Source: Mycobacterium sp. (GTDB taxonomy: Bacteria; Actinomycetota; Actinomycetes; Mycobacteriales; Mycobacteriaceae). Taken from it: a DNA stretch of 48,144 bases. Positions 18,102-26,541 of this stretch are shown here, piece by piece. The translations under genes were made by a program, and so were the position numbers. The stretch spans positions 48,394 through 96,537 of the forward strand of contig JAHFVD010000014.1 in assembly GCA_023264735.1 (NCBI GenBank). Direction: 5' to 3'. Every line of letters begins with the position of its first letter. Position 1 is the first letter of the stretch. The notes below the pieces were generated by a model. It saw only the letters and a list, made by a program, of their open reading frames with translations. It made no database searches and was not told where the DNA came from.

Positions 18102-18793
18102 CTGGCGTTGACTTCCTGGGCCGCAGCCACGTTGACCACGCCGATGTCCGCGCTGGCCTGCTGGCTGGTGGCCACCCAGGACACCGCAGCCGGGAAGGTT
18201 CCCCAGGTGCTGTTGAACAGCCCGATGATGACGGCCTTGTTGTTGTCGATCGGCATGTACACCGGCCCGCCGGAATCACCCTTCTGGCTCACCACGCCGT
18301 TCTCCATGGTGAACCAGCCGTTGTTGACCCGCTCGATCGAACCGCAGCTTTCCCCGGTCACGACCCCGAAATGGCAGACCGGCTGGCCGGGCGCCATCGC
18401 CGGCGCGGCCTCGGCGACCAGCTGACGGCCCCCGGGCAAGATGTTGTTGATCGCGACGTCGGGGGCCAGGCTGATCGTCTCGTAGTCGGAGATCACCTGG
18501 TCGGTGCGTACGACGGCGCCGTCGGGGGTGTTGTCCTGCGAGGTCGAGACCGTGCCGATCACGTGGCCGTCGCGGTTGGTGACGGGCCCGTCGGCGCGGC
18601 AGTGGCCGGCCGAATAGGCGATCCGGGCGACCGGGTCGACGTAACCGAGCGTGCAGACGTTACTGGCCTGGCGGATTTCCATGCCTGGTGAGACGGCCAC
18701 TCCGGGCGTAGCCTGGGCAACCGGCGCGACGATCGCGGACGCGGCCAGAGCCGCAGCGGCGGCGACGACACCTCTCAGAGAAAAACGCGACAC
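18098..18793 (-). CDS. Secreted S1-family (chymotrypsin-fold) serine protease, Rv1815 type
   Basis: This is a 231-residue exported protease. The signal peptide (GVVAAAAALAASAIVAPVAQA) should be cut after residue 28. The catalytic triad is complete: His64 in YSAGHC, Asp91 in PDGAVV and Ser174 in GDSGGPV. Cys47/Cys65 and Cys140/Cys150 are placed for the usual disulfides. It resembles Rv1815, which lies in the same relative place in M. tuberculosis, and streptogrisin-like folds. Substrates are unknown. The GTG start follows GGGGTG five bases upstream. Confidence 0.92.
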   Translation of the reverse strand: MSRFSLRGVVAAAAALAASAIVAPVAQATPGVAVSPGMEIRQASNVCTLGYVDPVARIAYSAGHCRADGPVTNRDGHVIGTVSTSQDNTPDGAVVRTDQVISDYETISLAPDVAINNILPGGRQLVAEAAPAMAPGQPVCHFGVVTGESCGSIERVNNGWFTMENGVVSQKGDSGGPVYMPIDNNKAVIIGLFNSTWGTFPAAVSWVATSQQASADIGVVNVAAAQEVNAS

Positions 18794-18932
18794 GGTACAC
18801 CCCGATCGGTCGGCAACACGTCAAGGACGCGCCGCAAAAGTATCTCGACTCTGTATCGGCGTCGATTTCAAATCGTTACCAACGAACAAACATGTACCCG
18901 GCGTGTCGCCGCCGCAATCCGTTCAGAAGGGG

Positions 18933-20342
18933 TTAGGAGTCGAACCCCAGGCCCAGGCGATCGAGGGTGCGCAGGAAGATGTTGCGCTTGCCGGCGTGGT
19001 GATCGGCCTGGTTGAGAGACCATCGGGTGGCCTGGATACCGATGCTGGCCGCCGGTTCTGGCGGGAACGGCAGCGGTTTGCGGTTGACCATTTCCAGCTC
19101 GGTGCGTTCGGTGGGATGCCCGTCGAGCAGGTCGAGACAGACGTCGGCGGCGAACCGGGCCGCACCGACGCCGAGGCCGGTGAAGCCATTCACATAGGCG
19201 ATCCGCCCGCGCCCGGCCAGTCCCCAGTGCGCACAGAACCGGGTGTTGGTGTCGATCGCGCCGGCCCAGCGGTGGCTGAACCGGACGTCCTCGAGCTGGG
19301 GGAACGTGATGAAGAAGTGGGCGGCGAGCCGGCGGTAGGTCTCCGGCCGGTCCTCGTAGGACGGATTGACGCGACGGCCGAAGTAGTAGACGGCGTCGTA
19401 TCCGCCCCAGACGATTCGGTTGTCGGCCGAGAGGCGGTAGTAGTGGAACTGGTTGGCGCTGTCGCCGATCCCCTGCCGGGATCGCCACCCGATGCGGTCC
19501 AGCTGCTCCGGCGTCAGTGGCTCGGTCGCCAGCACATAGTCGTACACCGGAATGGTGTGCAGCCGGTTGCGCTTGAGCAGACTGGGAAAAACGTTGGTGG
19601 CCAGCACAACCTGATCGGCCTGGATCACGCCCGCGCGGGTGGCCACCTGGACGTCGTTACGCTCCCGGGCCACCGACAGCGCCGAGGTGTGTTCGAAGAT
19701 CTGCACGCCGGCCTGGGTGCAGGCGCGGGCGAGTTCGAAGACCAGCCGCGCGGGATGGACGATCGCGCACGTTTCCGCCGCGAACAGTCCGGCCTGATAG
19801 GTCGGTGAGTCGACCTCGGCACGCACGGCCGCCTGATCGAGGAATTGTCCGTCGCCGCCGTCGGCGCCCTCGCGCAACCATTCGACCTGATGCGGTTCGG
19901 TGGCCACGGTCAGCATCCCGGAGCGCTCCCAGTCGACCGCCATGGCGTACTTGGCGATATCGGCCTGCATGCCGTCGAGGTTGGCCAGGCCGAGCTTCTC
20001 CAGCTGGTCGAACTCGCCTGCCCAGCGGGATTTTCCGTTCTCCGCGCCGTGGGTGATGCTGGCCTCGACGAAGCCGCCGTTACGTCCCGACGCCGCCCAG
20101 CCGACCCGCTCGGCCTCGATCAGCACGACCCGCGCGCCGGGGTTGCGTTCGGTGGCGTGCAGCGCTGTCCACAGGCCGGCGTAGCCGCCGCCGACCACCA
20201 GCAGGTCGCAGCTCAGCCCGCCGGTCAACTTCGGATACTCCGGTCGGGGAATGTCCAGCCACATCGAGCCGAACGCTGCGGACCCCAGCGCCCGGGAGAT
20301 CAGATCGGGGTCGACTCGGCGATCGAATACGGTCTGCACCAT
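18933..20342 (-). CDS. FAD-dependent amine/amino-acid oxidoreductase (DAO family)
   Basis: This is a 469-residue flavoprotein of the D-amino-acid-oxidase/glycine-oxidase superfamily, of the gamma-glutamylputrescine-oxidase type. It shows CDLLVVGGGYAGLWTALHA (FAD Rossmann motif), VVLIEAERVGWAASGRNGG (the SGRNGG loop typical of this group) and a C-terminal YVNGFTGLGVGAARFAADV closing motif. The first 45 residues, with SMWLDIPRP, are a common lead-in in this subfamily. It probably oxidises a secondary or primary amine or a modified amino acid. Neighbours do not identify the substrate: it lies alone between the protease and the antiporter genes. Confidence 0.9.
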   Translation of the reverse strand: MVQTVFDRRVDPDLISRALGSAAFGSMWLDIPRPEYPKLTGGLSCDLLVVGGGYAGLWTALHATERNPGARVVLIEAERVGWAASGRNGGFVEASITHGAENGKSRWAGEFDQLEKLGLANLDGMQADIAKYAMAVDWERSGMLTVATEPHQVEWLREGADGGDGQFLDQAAVRAEVDSPTYQAGLFAAETCAIVHPARLVFELARACTQAGVQIFEHTSALSVARERNDVQVATRAGVIQADQVVLATNVFPSLLKRNRLHTIPVYDYVLATEPLTPEQLDRIGWRSRQGIGDSANQFHYYRLSADNRIVWGGYDAVYYFGRRVNPSYEDRPETYRRLAAHFFITFPQLEDVRFSHRWAGAIDTNTRFCAHWGLAGRGRIAYVNGFTGLGVGAARFAADVCLDLLDGHPTERTELEMVNRKPLPFPPEPAASIGIQATRWSLNQADHHAGKRNIFLRTLDRLGLGFDS

Positions 20343-20366
20343 CGCATGGTGCCACGGTCCGGCGCG

Positions 20367-21491
20367 CTACTTGGCGAATCGCGCCAGCAGGGGCCCGACG
20401 GTGGCCAACACGAATACGTATGGCGTGGCGATGGATCCGATCGCGGCGACCGACGTGCCTGCCAGCCCGATGATCACCAGGGAGAACTCGCCGCGGGCGA
20501 TCAGCGCGGTGCCGGCACGCAGCTGGCCGGGCCTGCCGACCCCGTCGCGGCGGGCGGCATACACCCCGGTCGCCACCTTGGTCACCGCCGTCACTGCGGC
20601 GAGCAGCGCCGCCACCGGCAGCATCGGCACCAGGTCTTTGGGGTCCACCGACAATCCGATCGCCAGGAAGAACACCGCGGCGAACAGATCACGCAGCGGC
20701 GTCAGCACGGCGCGGGCGCGTTCGGCGGTCTCCCCCGTCAGCGTCAGCCCGACCAGGAACGCCCCCACCGCCGCCGAGGCGTGCAGGTGTTCGGCCGCAG
20801 CCGCCACGAGCAGCGTCAGCCCGAGTATGCGCAACAGCAGCTGCTCGTCGTCCGGGTGGGCGATCAGCCGCCCGACGTGATGACCCCAGCGATACGACGC
20901 CGCGAACACCGCCACCAGCGCAATCATCGCGGCGCCCATCCACAGCAGCGCCTCCCACCAGGTGCCGCCCGCCGCCAGCACCGCGAGCAGCGGCAGATAG
21001 GCGGCCATCGCGAAATCCTCGAGCACCAGAATCGACAGCACGGCCGGCGTTTCGCGGTTGCCCAACCGGCGCAGGTCGTTCAGGAGGCGGGCAATCACGC
21101 CCGACGAGGAGATGAACGTGATGCCGGCCATCGCCAGGATGCCGACGAAGTTCATGCCCAGCAGCCAGCCGGCGATCGCACCCGGGGTGGCGTTGAGGAC
21201 GAGGTCGACGCCCGCCGACGGCAGGTGCCGCCGCATGCTGGCCGCGAACTCACCGATGGAGAACTCCAGGCCCAGGGTCAGCAGCAGCAGTACGACGCCG
21301 ATCGTGGCGCCGGTGGACACGAACTCCCCCGCCGCCGGGATCGGCGCGATACCGCCGTTGCCGAGAGAAAGGCCGGCGAGCAGGTACAGCGGGATGGGCG
21401 ACAGCGCGAAGCGGCGTGCCAGTGTTCCCAGGATTGTCAGGACCGTGAAGATGACGCCGAGTTCGAGGAGGAGCGCCGCCGACACAGCCAC
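20367..21491 (-). CDS. CPA2-type K+/H+ antiporter, membrane subunit (Rv3236c, KefB/KhtU-like)
   Basis: This 374-residue membrane protein has about eleven helices of the Na+/H+-exchanger fold. It starts LLLELGVIFTVLTILGTLAR and includes IPLYLLAGLSLGNGG, GVVLLLLTLGLEFSIGEF, GFNLVL-like central helices and FLVGLTLTGE, followed by FFLAIGLSVDPKDLVPMLP. The KTN domain of full-length KefB is absent. The regulatory domain is instead the separate protein encoded just upstream, as in KhtT/KhtU of Bacillus. It probably exports K+ or another monovalent cation in exchange for protons. The GTG start is five bases past the upstream stop, so the two are an operon. Confidence 0.9.
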   Translation of the reverse strand: MAVSAALLLELGVIFTVLTILGTLARRFALSPIPLYLLAGLSLGNGGIAPIPAAGEFVSTGATIGVVLLLLTLGLEFSIGEFAASMRRHLPSAGVDLVLNATPGAIAGWLLGMNFVGILAMAGITFISSSGVIARLLNDLRRLGNRETPAVLSILVLEDFAMAAYLPLLAVLAAGGTWWEALLWMGAAMIALVAVFAASYRWGHHVGRLIAHPDDEQLLLRILGLTLLVAAAAEHLHASAAVGAFLVGLTLTGETAERARAVLTPLRDLFAAVFFLAIGLSVDPKDLVPMLPVAALLAAVTAVTKVATGVYAARRDGVGRPGQLRAGTALIARGEFSLVIIGLAGTSVAAIGSIATPYVFVLATVGPLLARFAK

Positions 21492-21496
21492 CGGCG

Positions 21497-21979
21497 TCAG
21501 CCTTGGTCGACGATGCGCCGGACGCCTGCGATGCCGTTTTCGGTGCCGATGACCACCAGGACGTCGTGGGCGTGCAGCACCTCGGCAGGACCCGGCGAGG
21601 CCAGCACTTCCTCATCGCGCACGATCGCCACGATCGACGCACCGGTGCGGGTTCGGGCCTTGGTGTCGCCGAGCGGCCGGTCGACGAACGGCGAGGTCGG
21701 CACGATCTCCACCTGACCGGCGTCCAGGCCGGGGACCTCTTTGGTGAGGTCGGCGAAACGTTCCACCAACCGCGGGGCACCCAGAATCTGGGCCAGCGCC
21801 TCGGCTTCCTCCTCGGTCAGCCGGAATACCGGGCGGGCCTGATCGGGGTCGGCGGCTCCGTAGAGGACGACTTCGAAATCACCACTGCGACGGGCGATCA
21901 CGCCGATGCGGTTGCCGTCGGCGTTGTCGAATTCGTAGCGCAGCCCGACGCCGGGCAGCAGGACTTCTTTGACCTCCAT
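21497..21979 (-). CDS. K+/H+ antiporter regulatory subunit with RCK_C (TrkA-C) domain (Rv3237c, KhtT-like)
   Basis: This is a 160-residue cytoplasmic protein. An N-terminal domain (VKEVLLPGVGLRYEFDNADG, IGVIARRSGDFEVVLYG) is followed by an RCK_C domain with ASIVAIVRDEEVLASPGPAE and VLHAHDVLVVIGTENGIAGV. This is the KhtT architecture; RCK_C domains in such subunits bind cyclic di-AMP or other nucleotides and gate the antiporter. I chose ATG at 21977-21979, because GAGGA lies about eight bases upstream and the length equals the 160 residues I recall for Rv3237c. Upstream ATGs at 21988 and 22003 are less supported. Confidence 0.9.
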   Translation of the reverse strand: MEVKEVLLPGVGLRYEFDNADGNRIGVIARRSGDFEVVLYGAADPDQARPVFRLTEEEAEALAQILGAPRLVERFADLTKEVPGLDAGQVEIVPTSPFVDRPLGDTKARTRTGASIVAIVRDEEVLASPGPAEVLHAHDVLVVIGTENGIAGVRRIVDQG

Positions 21980-22012
21980 GGGCTCCATCCTCGATGACGG
22001 CACCGCTGTTGA

Positions 22013-22936
22013 CTATGCGTTAGCAACCGTAGTGGATTGCGGCGCGACAGTGGGTGCCCAGCCGGGCGGGCCGAAGACATAACCGAGACGATCGCGCCAG
22101 CGGGTGGCCGCACGGACGTCGTGGGCGATCGCCACATATTCGCGGGTCTGCAGCTTCCAGATGTTGAACGTATTGACCGGCTTGGTCAGGCCGTAGTGCG
22201 GGCGGAACAGTTCAGCCTGAAAGGTGCCGAACAGGCGATCCCACAGGATGAAGATGCCCCCGTAGTTCTTGTCCAGATATTCGGGGTCCATGCCGTGGTG
22301 CACGCGGTGGTGCGACGGTGTGTTGAAGACGAATTCGTATGCCCGCGGCAGTTTGTCGATGTGCTCGGTGTGCACCCAGAACTGGTAGATCAGGTTGATC
22401 GAGAAGCCGGTGAACACCATCCACGGCGGAACACCCAAGAGCGGCAACGGAATCCAGATGATGATCTCGCCGCTGTTGTTCCATTTCTGGCGTAGTGCGG
22501 TGGCGAAGTTGAAATAGCGGCTGGAGTGGTGCGCCTGATGGGTGGCCCAGATCAGTCGCACCCGGTGGGCGATGCGGTGGTAGGCGTAGAACAGGATGTC
22601 CACCCCGACGATCGCGATCACCCACGTGTACCACTGCGTGGGCGACAGATGCCACGGTGCGACGTAGGTGTACAACGCGGCGTACCCGAGCAGGGCCAGG
22701 AACTTCCAGGCGCCCATCGTCGCGATCGACACCAGCCCCATCGAGATCGAGTTCCAGGCGTCGCGGGTCAGATAGGCGCCCGAGCCGGGACGGTCGGACT
22801 CGTCGGTGCGGCGTTCGAGCTTGCGGGCAGCGGTCCACTCGACGATCAGCAGCAGCAGGAAGAACGGGATCGCGAACAGCACCGGGTCCCGCATCTGCGG
22901 GGGCAGAACGGACAACCATTCGCCGATTCGTTCCAT
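22013..22936 (-). CDS. Sterol desaturase/fatty acid hydroxylase superfamily membrane enzyme
   Basis: This is a 307-residue membrane di-iron oxygenase. The histidine clusters are intact: YAYHRIAHRVRLIWATHQAH (HxxxH plus the start of HxxHH), then HTEHIDKLP and TPSHHRVHHGMDPEYLDKNY. Four or five helices surround them (LFAIPFFLLLLIVEW, FLALLGYAALYTYV, VIAIVGVDILFYAYH). Members hydroxylate or desaturate sterols, fatty acids or alkylglycerols; the substrate here is unknown. The start is ATG at 22934-22936, with GGGAGG eight bases upstream, rather than the GTG nine bases earlier. Confidence 0.9.
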   Translation of the reverse strand: MERIGEWLSVLPPQMRDPVLFAIPFFLLLLIVEWTAARKLERRTDESDRPGSGAYLTRDAWNSISMGLVSIATMGAWKFLALLGYAALYTYVAPWHLSPTQWYTWVIAIVGVDILFYAYHRIAHRVRLIWATHQAHHSSRYFNFATALRQKWNNSGEIIIWIPLPLLGVPPWMVFTGFSINLIYQFWVHTEHIDKLPRAYEFVFNTPSHHRVHHGMDPEYLDKNYGGIFILWDRLFGTFQAELFRPHYGLTKPVNTFNIWKLQTREYVAIAHDVRAATRWRDRLGYVFGPPGWAPTVAPQSTTVANA

Positions 22937-23007
22937 GCCAGACACCTCCCAGCCGGGAGTCTAACGCGATCCCGCGACGTTGTTAGACACCGCGTCAAGA
23001 AGCCGGA

Positions 23008-24552
23008 TCAGCGGAAGCTGAGCACCTCATCGCCCCAGGTCAGCCGGATCTGGCGGTCCAGATCGTTGACGGCGCGGTCGTCCCGGTCGATGACCAGGGT
23101 GGCCCTGTCGTCGCTGCGGTAGGGCGCCCACTGCGGCTGGCCCACCGGCACATTGGGGTCACCGGTCGCCGCGAACGTGGTCCAGCGGGTTCGCATGCGC
23201 TCGGACAACGCCTCGCCGGTCTTCAACCCGCCGAGTTTGAAGGTCACGTCACGGGAGCCGGAAACCAGGTTGCCCCACACGTAGATCAGCTCGGTGGCGT
23301 GCGCGGCGCCGAGTCGGATCGCCTTGAAAACCGGTGTCGCCCAGTCGAATCGGTACAGATAGACCGGGGCCGTCGCGCCGTGCCCTTCGGCGAACCACAC
23401 CGTCGGCATCCGGAAGCCCATGTCGCTGGCCACTCCCAGGCTGCGGGCGCGGGCCCGCCGGGCCGGGTAGGCCGTGCCGATCTGCTCGGCGGTGGGCAGC
23501 TGTAGGCCCGGCTGGTCATCGGCGATCCCGGCGAACATCGTCCGAACTGCCTTGGGCGCGATCGGCATCAGCGGTGAGCGCATGAACCGGAACAGGGCGG
23601 CTTCGTCCTTGTTGGTGCCGATCAACAGCGGCACCGGGTGTGTCTTCCCGGCCCGGGCGAGCGTCACCGGATAGTCCGGGACGAGGTCCCCGTCGACGGT
23701 CGGTGCGAACGCCAGCCGTCCCGGCATGGCGGTCGGGACGTGCTCGAACACCTCCTGGGAGGCGTCGACGAGCGCCTGCACGGGCGCCCGATGCGCTTCG
23801 GCGGCGGTCATTCCGAGCTGGTCGAGCAGCAGCTGGGCCGCCTCGCCGGCGCGGCTGTGGCCGTAAATCGATGTCGCGGGCGAACTCTGGGCGATGGCTC
23901 GGGAGAACAGCCCGGCGGCCTGCGGCACGGCGAGCAGCGTCGTCACGATCCCGGCCCCGGCGGACTCGCCGAACAGCGTCACCCGATCCGGATCGCCACC
24001 GAAGCCGGCGATGTTGTCCTGCACCCAGCGCAGCGCGGCCAGCACGTCGCGCAGGGCGATATTGCTGTCGAACCCGGCCGACGAGAGGTCGACGAAGCCC
24101 AGTGCGCCGAGGCGGTAGTTGATGGTCACGACGACGACGTCGGAACCGCCGGCCAGCACCGTCCCGTCATAGAGCGGCTGGCTGCCGGAGCCGAAGATGT
24201 AGGCGCCGCCGTGCACCCACACCATCACCGGCTTGGGGTCGCTCGCATCAGCGCGTGACGGCGCCCACACGTTGAGGAACAGGCAGTCCTCGTCGGCGCG
24301 GGTGCCCAGGCCCATCGGGATGGGGCTGCGTGGCTGGGGGCTCACCGGCCCGAATGCGAGCGCGTCCATGACCTCGGTCGACGGCTCTGGCGCCACCGGT
24401 GCTCGCCAGCGCAGGTCCCCGACGGGGGCGGCCGCGTAGCGGATGCCCTTCCACGTCGAGACCCGGCCGTCGTCGGCGCCGCGGACGGGGCCGTAGCTGG
24501 TCGCGACGACCGGCCGGTCAACGACCTGCCGAATGTTCGCTTCCGTTGTCAT
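23008..24552 (-). CDS. Type B carboxylesterase
   Basis: This is a 514-residue alpha/beta hydrolase of the carboxylesterase/para-nitrobenzyl-esterase family, with no signal peptide, so it is probably cytosolic. The nucleophile elbow is TLFGESAGAGIVTT (Ser197). The oxyanion-hole segment is MVWVHGGAYIFGSG, the catalytic His is in GAAHATELIYVWG (His418), and an acidic residue lies in LLIGTNKDEAALF. The N-terminal GPVRGADDGRVSTWKGIRYA and CLFLNVWAPS are typical. The start is uncertain: ATG at 24550-24552 or GTG three codons upstream (24561), neither with a strong ribosome site. It is divergent from the SMR exporter pair. Confidence 0.92.
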   Translation of the reverse strand: MTTEANIRQVVDRPVVATSYGPVRGADDGRVSTWKGIRYAAAPVGDLRWRAPVAPEPSTEVMDALAFGPVSPQPRSPIPMGLGTRADEDCLFLNVWAPSRADASDPKPVMVWVHGGAYIFGSGSQPLYDGTVLAGGSDVVVVTINYRLGALGFVDLSSAGFDSNIALRDVLAALRWVQDNIAGFGGDPDRVTLFGESAGAGIVTTLLAVPQAAGLFSRAIAQSSPATSIYGHSRAGEAAQLLLDQLGMTAAEAHRAPVQALVDASQEVFEHVPTAMPGRLAFAPTVDGDLVPDYPVTLARAGKTHPVPLLIGTNKDEAALFRFMRSPLMPIAPKAVRTMFAGIADDQPGLQLPTAEQIGTAYPARRARARSLGVASDMGFRMPTVWFAEGHGATAPVYLYRFDWATPVFKAIRLGAAHATELIYVWGNLVSGSRDVTFKLGGLKTGEALSERMRTRWTTFAATGDPNVPVGQPQWAPYRSDDRATLVIDRDDRAVNDLDRQIRLTWGDEVLSFR

Positions 24553-24684
24553 CTCATCCACGTTACCGACGGGTAATGGTCACTGCGCCGTCACCCTGCT
24601 CACCGGAGGCGTCCGGTATGGCCGCGGCCACAGTTCCGCACCCGGCTATCCTGACCAGGCTGAGAGCCGATGGAGGTGCCGGGA

Positions 24685-25020
24685 GTGCGGAAATGGGCGC
24701 TGCTCCTGGCCGCCATCTGCGTCGAGGTCACCGGCACGTTGTCGCTGCGGGCTTCCCAGGATCACCGAGGCTGGCTGGTCGTCGTGGTGGTCGGCTACCT
24801 CGCCTCGTTCTACTTCCTCGCGCTGGTGCTGCGGGCCGGTATGCCGGTCGGGGTGGCCTATGGCGTCTGGGGTGCGGTGGGAACCGCGGCGACGGCGGCG
24901 CTGGCCGCGGTGATCTTCGGTGACCCGTTCACGATGCCGATCATCGCCGGCATCGGACTGATCATCGCCGGGGTGCTCCTGGTCGAGCTCGGCTCGCGAC
25001 ACCAGGAGACTCCGCCGTGA
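24685..25020 (+). CDS. Small multidrug resistance (SMR) exporter, first subunit of a pair
   Basis: This 111-residue protein has four helices. With the GTG start at 24685 the essential membrane glutamate falls at position 14 (LLLAAICVEVTGTLSLRAS), the same number as in EmrE. GGAGG is eight bases upstream, which supports this start over the ATG at 24670. The segment GMPVGVAYGVWGAVG is the Qac/EmrE-type signature. Such proteins export cationic drugs or metabolites using the proton gradient. The next gene is a second SMR protein, so the active pump is probably a heterodimer. Confidence 0.92.
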   Translation: MRKWALLLAAICVEVTGTLSLRASQDHRGWLVVVVVGYLASFYFLALVLRAGMPVGVAYGVWGAVGTAATAALAAVIFGDPFTMPIIAGIGLIIAGVLLVELGSRHQETPP

Positions 25021-25343
25021 TGTGGCTGACGCTGACGGGCGCCATCCTCGTCGAGGTGTGCGCGACGCTGTCGTTGCGGGCCTCCGACGGTTTCCGCAAG
25101 AAGATCTGGATCGCGCCGATGGCGATCGGCTATCTGGTGTCGTTCACGCTGCTGTCGGTCACGCTGTCGCTGGGCATGCCGGTCGGCATCGCCTACGGCG
25201 TGTGGTCGGCGGCCGGTGTGGCGTTGATCGCGGTGATCGCGCGGGCGCTGTTCTCCGAGCCGCTGACCCCGCTGATGGTGGCCGGTATCGGGCTGATCAT
25301 CGCCGGTGTGCTCACGATCGAGCTGACGGGTTCCGTGGGCTGA
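25017..25343 (+). CDS. Small multidrug resistance (SMR) exporter, second subunit of a pair
   Basis: This 108-residue, four-helix protein has the membrane glutamate in GAILVEVCATLSLRAS and the signature GMPVGIAYGVWSAAG. Its GTG start overlaps the first subunit's stop by four bases (GTGA), with AGGAG eight bases upstream, so the two are translated together. Paired SMR genes usually encode antiparallel heterodimers (EbrAB, YkkCD). I see no guanidine riboswitch ahead of the pair. The last 32 bases overlap the 3' end of the convergent MFS gene, an unusually long tail-to-tail overlap. Confidence 0.92.
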   Translation: MMWLTLTGAILVEVCATLSLRASDGFRKKIWIAPMAIGYLVSFTLLSVTLSLGMPVGIAYGVWSAAGVALIAVIARALFSEPLTPLMVAGIGLIIAGVLTIELTGSVG

Positions 25344-26502
25344 GTGCGGAAGCCAGCGCCACCGCGGCCAGCCCGGCCACGACGACGCTGAGCAGTCCCA
25401 CCCGCAGTGACACCGCGTCGGCGATCGCACCGACGACGATCGGTGAGCCCAGGAAGCCAACTCGCATCAGCCAGGTCAGCACTGTCAGCCCGGTGCCGGG
25501 GCTCAGACCCGGCAGCTCGTCGGCGGCGTGCATCGCGCCCGGCACGAGGGTCGCCGAGCCGAATCCGGCAGCGGCGAACCCGGCGATCGTGCCGGGAATG
25601 CTCGGAAAGGCCAGGGCGGCCGCCATGCCCACCGCGATGATCACCCCGCCGGCCCGGGCCACCGCTGCCTGCCCCCACCGGTCGACCATCCGGTCGCCGA
25701 GCGCCCGGCCGATGAACTGGAAGCCGACCACGGCGACGAAACCGAACGCGGCGATCGCGGCAGGCGCTGACAGCGAGTCGCGCAGATACAGCGTGGACCA
25801 CGAGCTACCCCCGTCCTCGACGACGGCGCCGGCTATCGCGATGGAAACCAGCGCGGCGAGCAGGAGGTAGACGGTGCGGCCGGCACGGGCGGGCGACGCC
25901 CCGTGGTGCGGACGATGCTCGGCGTGGTCCGCGCCCGGCAGCAGGAAGCGGTACCCGATCAAGCAGACCGCACTGAACAGCAGGCCGGATGCGCCCAGCT
26001 GCACCGCCCGGGGAATGCCGAGATAGATTGCGCCCGCGCCGATCAGGCCGCCCAGCACCGCGCCCGACGACCAGACCGCGTGCAGCGAGTTGATGATGGA
26101 GCGCCCATAGACACGCTGAAGCCGCAGCCCGTGCACGTTCTGGGCGACGTCGGTCACCGAATCGGCGGCCCCGGCGCAGAACAGCGCCGCTGCCAGCGTC
26201 ACACCGCTGGGCGCCAGCCCGGCGACGAAGGCGAACACTGCGATCAGCACGCTGCAGCCGACCGCGACCACCGCGGAGCGGTACCGACTGATCAGCGCGG
26301 GTGCCGCGGGACCGGTCAGCAGCGCGCCCGCGGAGAACGCGGCCACCGCCAGCCCGAAGGCCGTATTGGACAACCCGAGGTCCGCCTTGATCTCGGGATA
26401 GCGCGGCAGCAGGTTGGCGAACAGCGCGCCGTTGGTACCGAACAGCGCTGCCGTCGCGACCCGGGCTCGGCGGTTGCGCACGTCGAGGTCGGGGGTGCCC
26501 AC
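25312..26502 (-). CDS. Major facilitator superfamily transporter
   Basis: This is a 396-residue transporter with twelve hydrophobic segments in two six-helix halves, separated by a histidine-rich cytoplasmic loop (DHAEHRPHHGASPARAG). The first half begins VATAALFGTNGALFANLLPR and continues with FGLAVAAFSAGALLTG and INSLHAVWSSGAVLGGLIGA. The second half contains GFQFIGRALGDRMVDRWGQ, a motif A-like loop. It resembles the YbjJ/inner-membrane MFS group, with unknown substrate. The start is GTG at 26500-26502. It is divergent from malQ, with a short perfect inverted repeat in between. Confidence 0.9.
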   Translation of the reverse strand: MGTPDLDVRNRRARVATAALFGTNGALFANLLPRYPEIKADLGLSNTAFGLAVAAFSAGALLTGPAAPALISRYRSAVVAVGCSVLIAVFAFVAGLAPSGVTLAAALFCAGAADSVTDVAQNVHGLRLQRVYGRSIINSLHAVWSSGAVLGGLIGAGAIYLGIPRAVQLGASGLLFSAVCLIGYRFLLPGADHAEHRPHHGASPARAGRTVYLLLAALVSIAIAGAVVEDGGSSWSTLYLRDSLSAPAAIAAFGFVAVVGFQFIGRALGDRMVDRWGQAAVARAGGVIIAVGMAAALAFPSIPGTIAGFAAAGFGSATLVPGAMHAADELPGLSPGTGLTVLTWLMRVGFLGSPIVVGAIADAVSLRVGLLSVVVAGLAAVALASALSPRNPSARS

Positions 26503-26511
26503 GTGAGGCGA

Positions 26512-26525
26512 GGTTACGGGTAACC
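26512..26525. promoter_or_regulatory. Inverted repeat between divergent MFS and malQ genes
   Basis: GGTTACGGGTAACC has perfect six-base arms around a two-base centre. It lies in the 39-base space between the MFS GTG and the malQ ATG. A regulator binding there would cover both starts. No regulator gene is adjacent, so this is only a candidate operator. Confidence 0.4.
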
Positions 26526-26541
26526 AAGCAAGATGGCAGCC

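Noticed and set aside
19845..21716. Plus-strand open frame of 623 codons
   Set aside because: It covers parts of the FAD oxidoreductase, antiporter and RCK_C genes antisense. Composition is His/Gln/Arg/Gly shadow.
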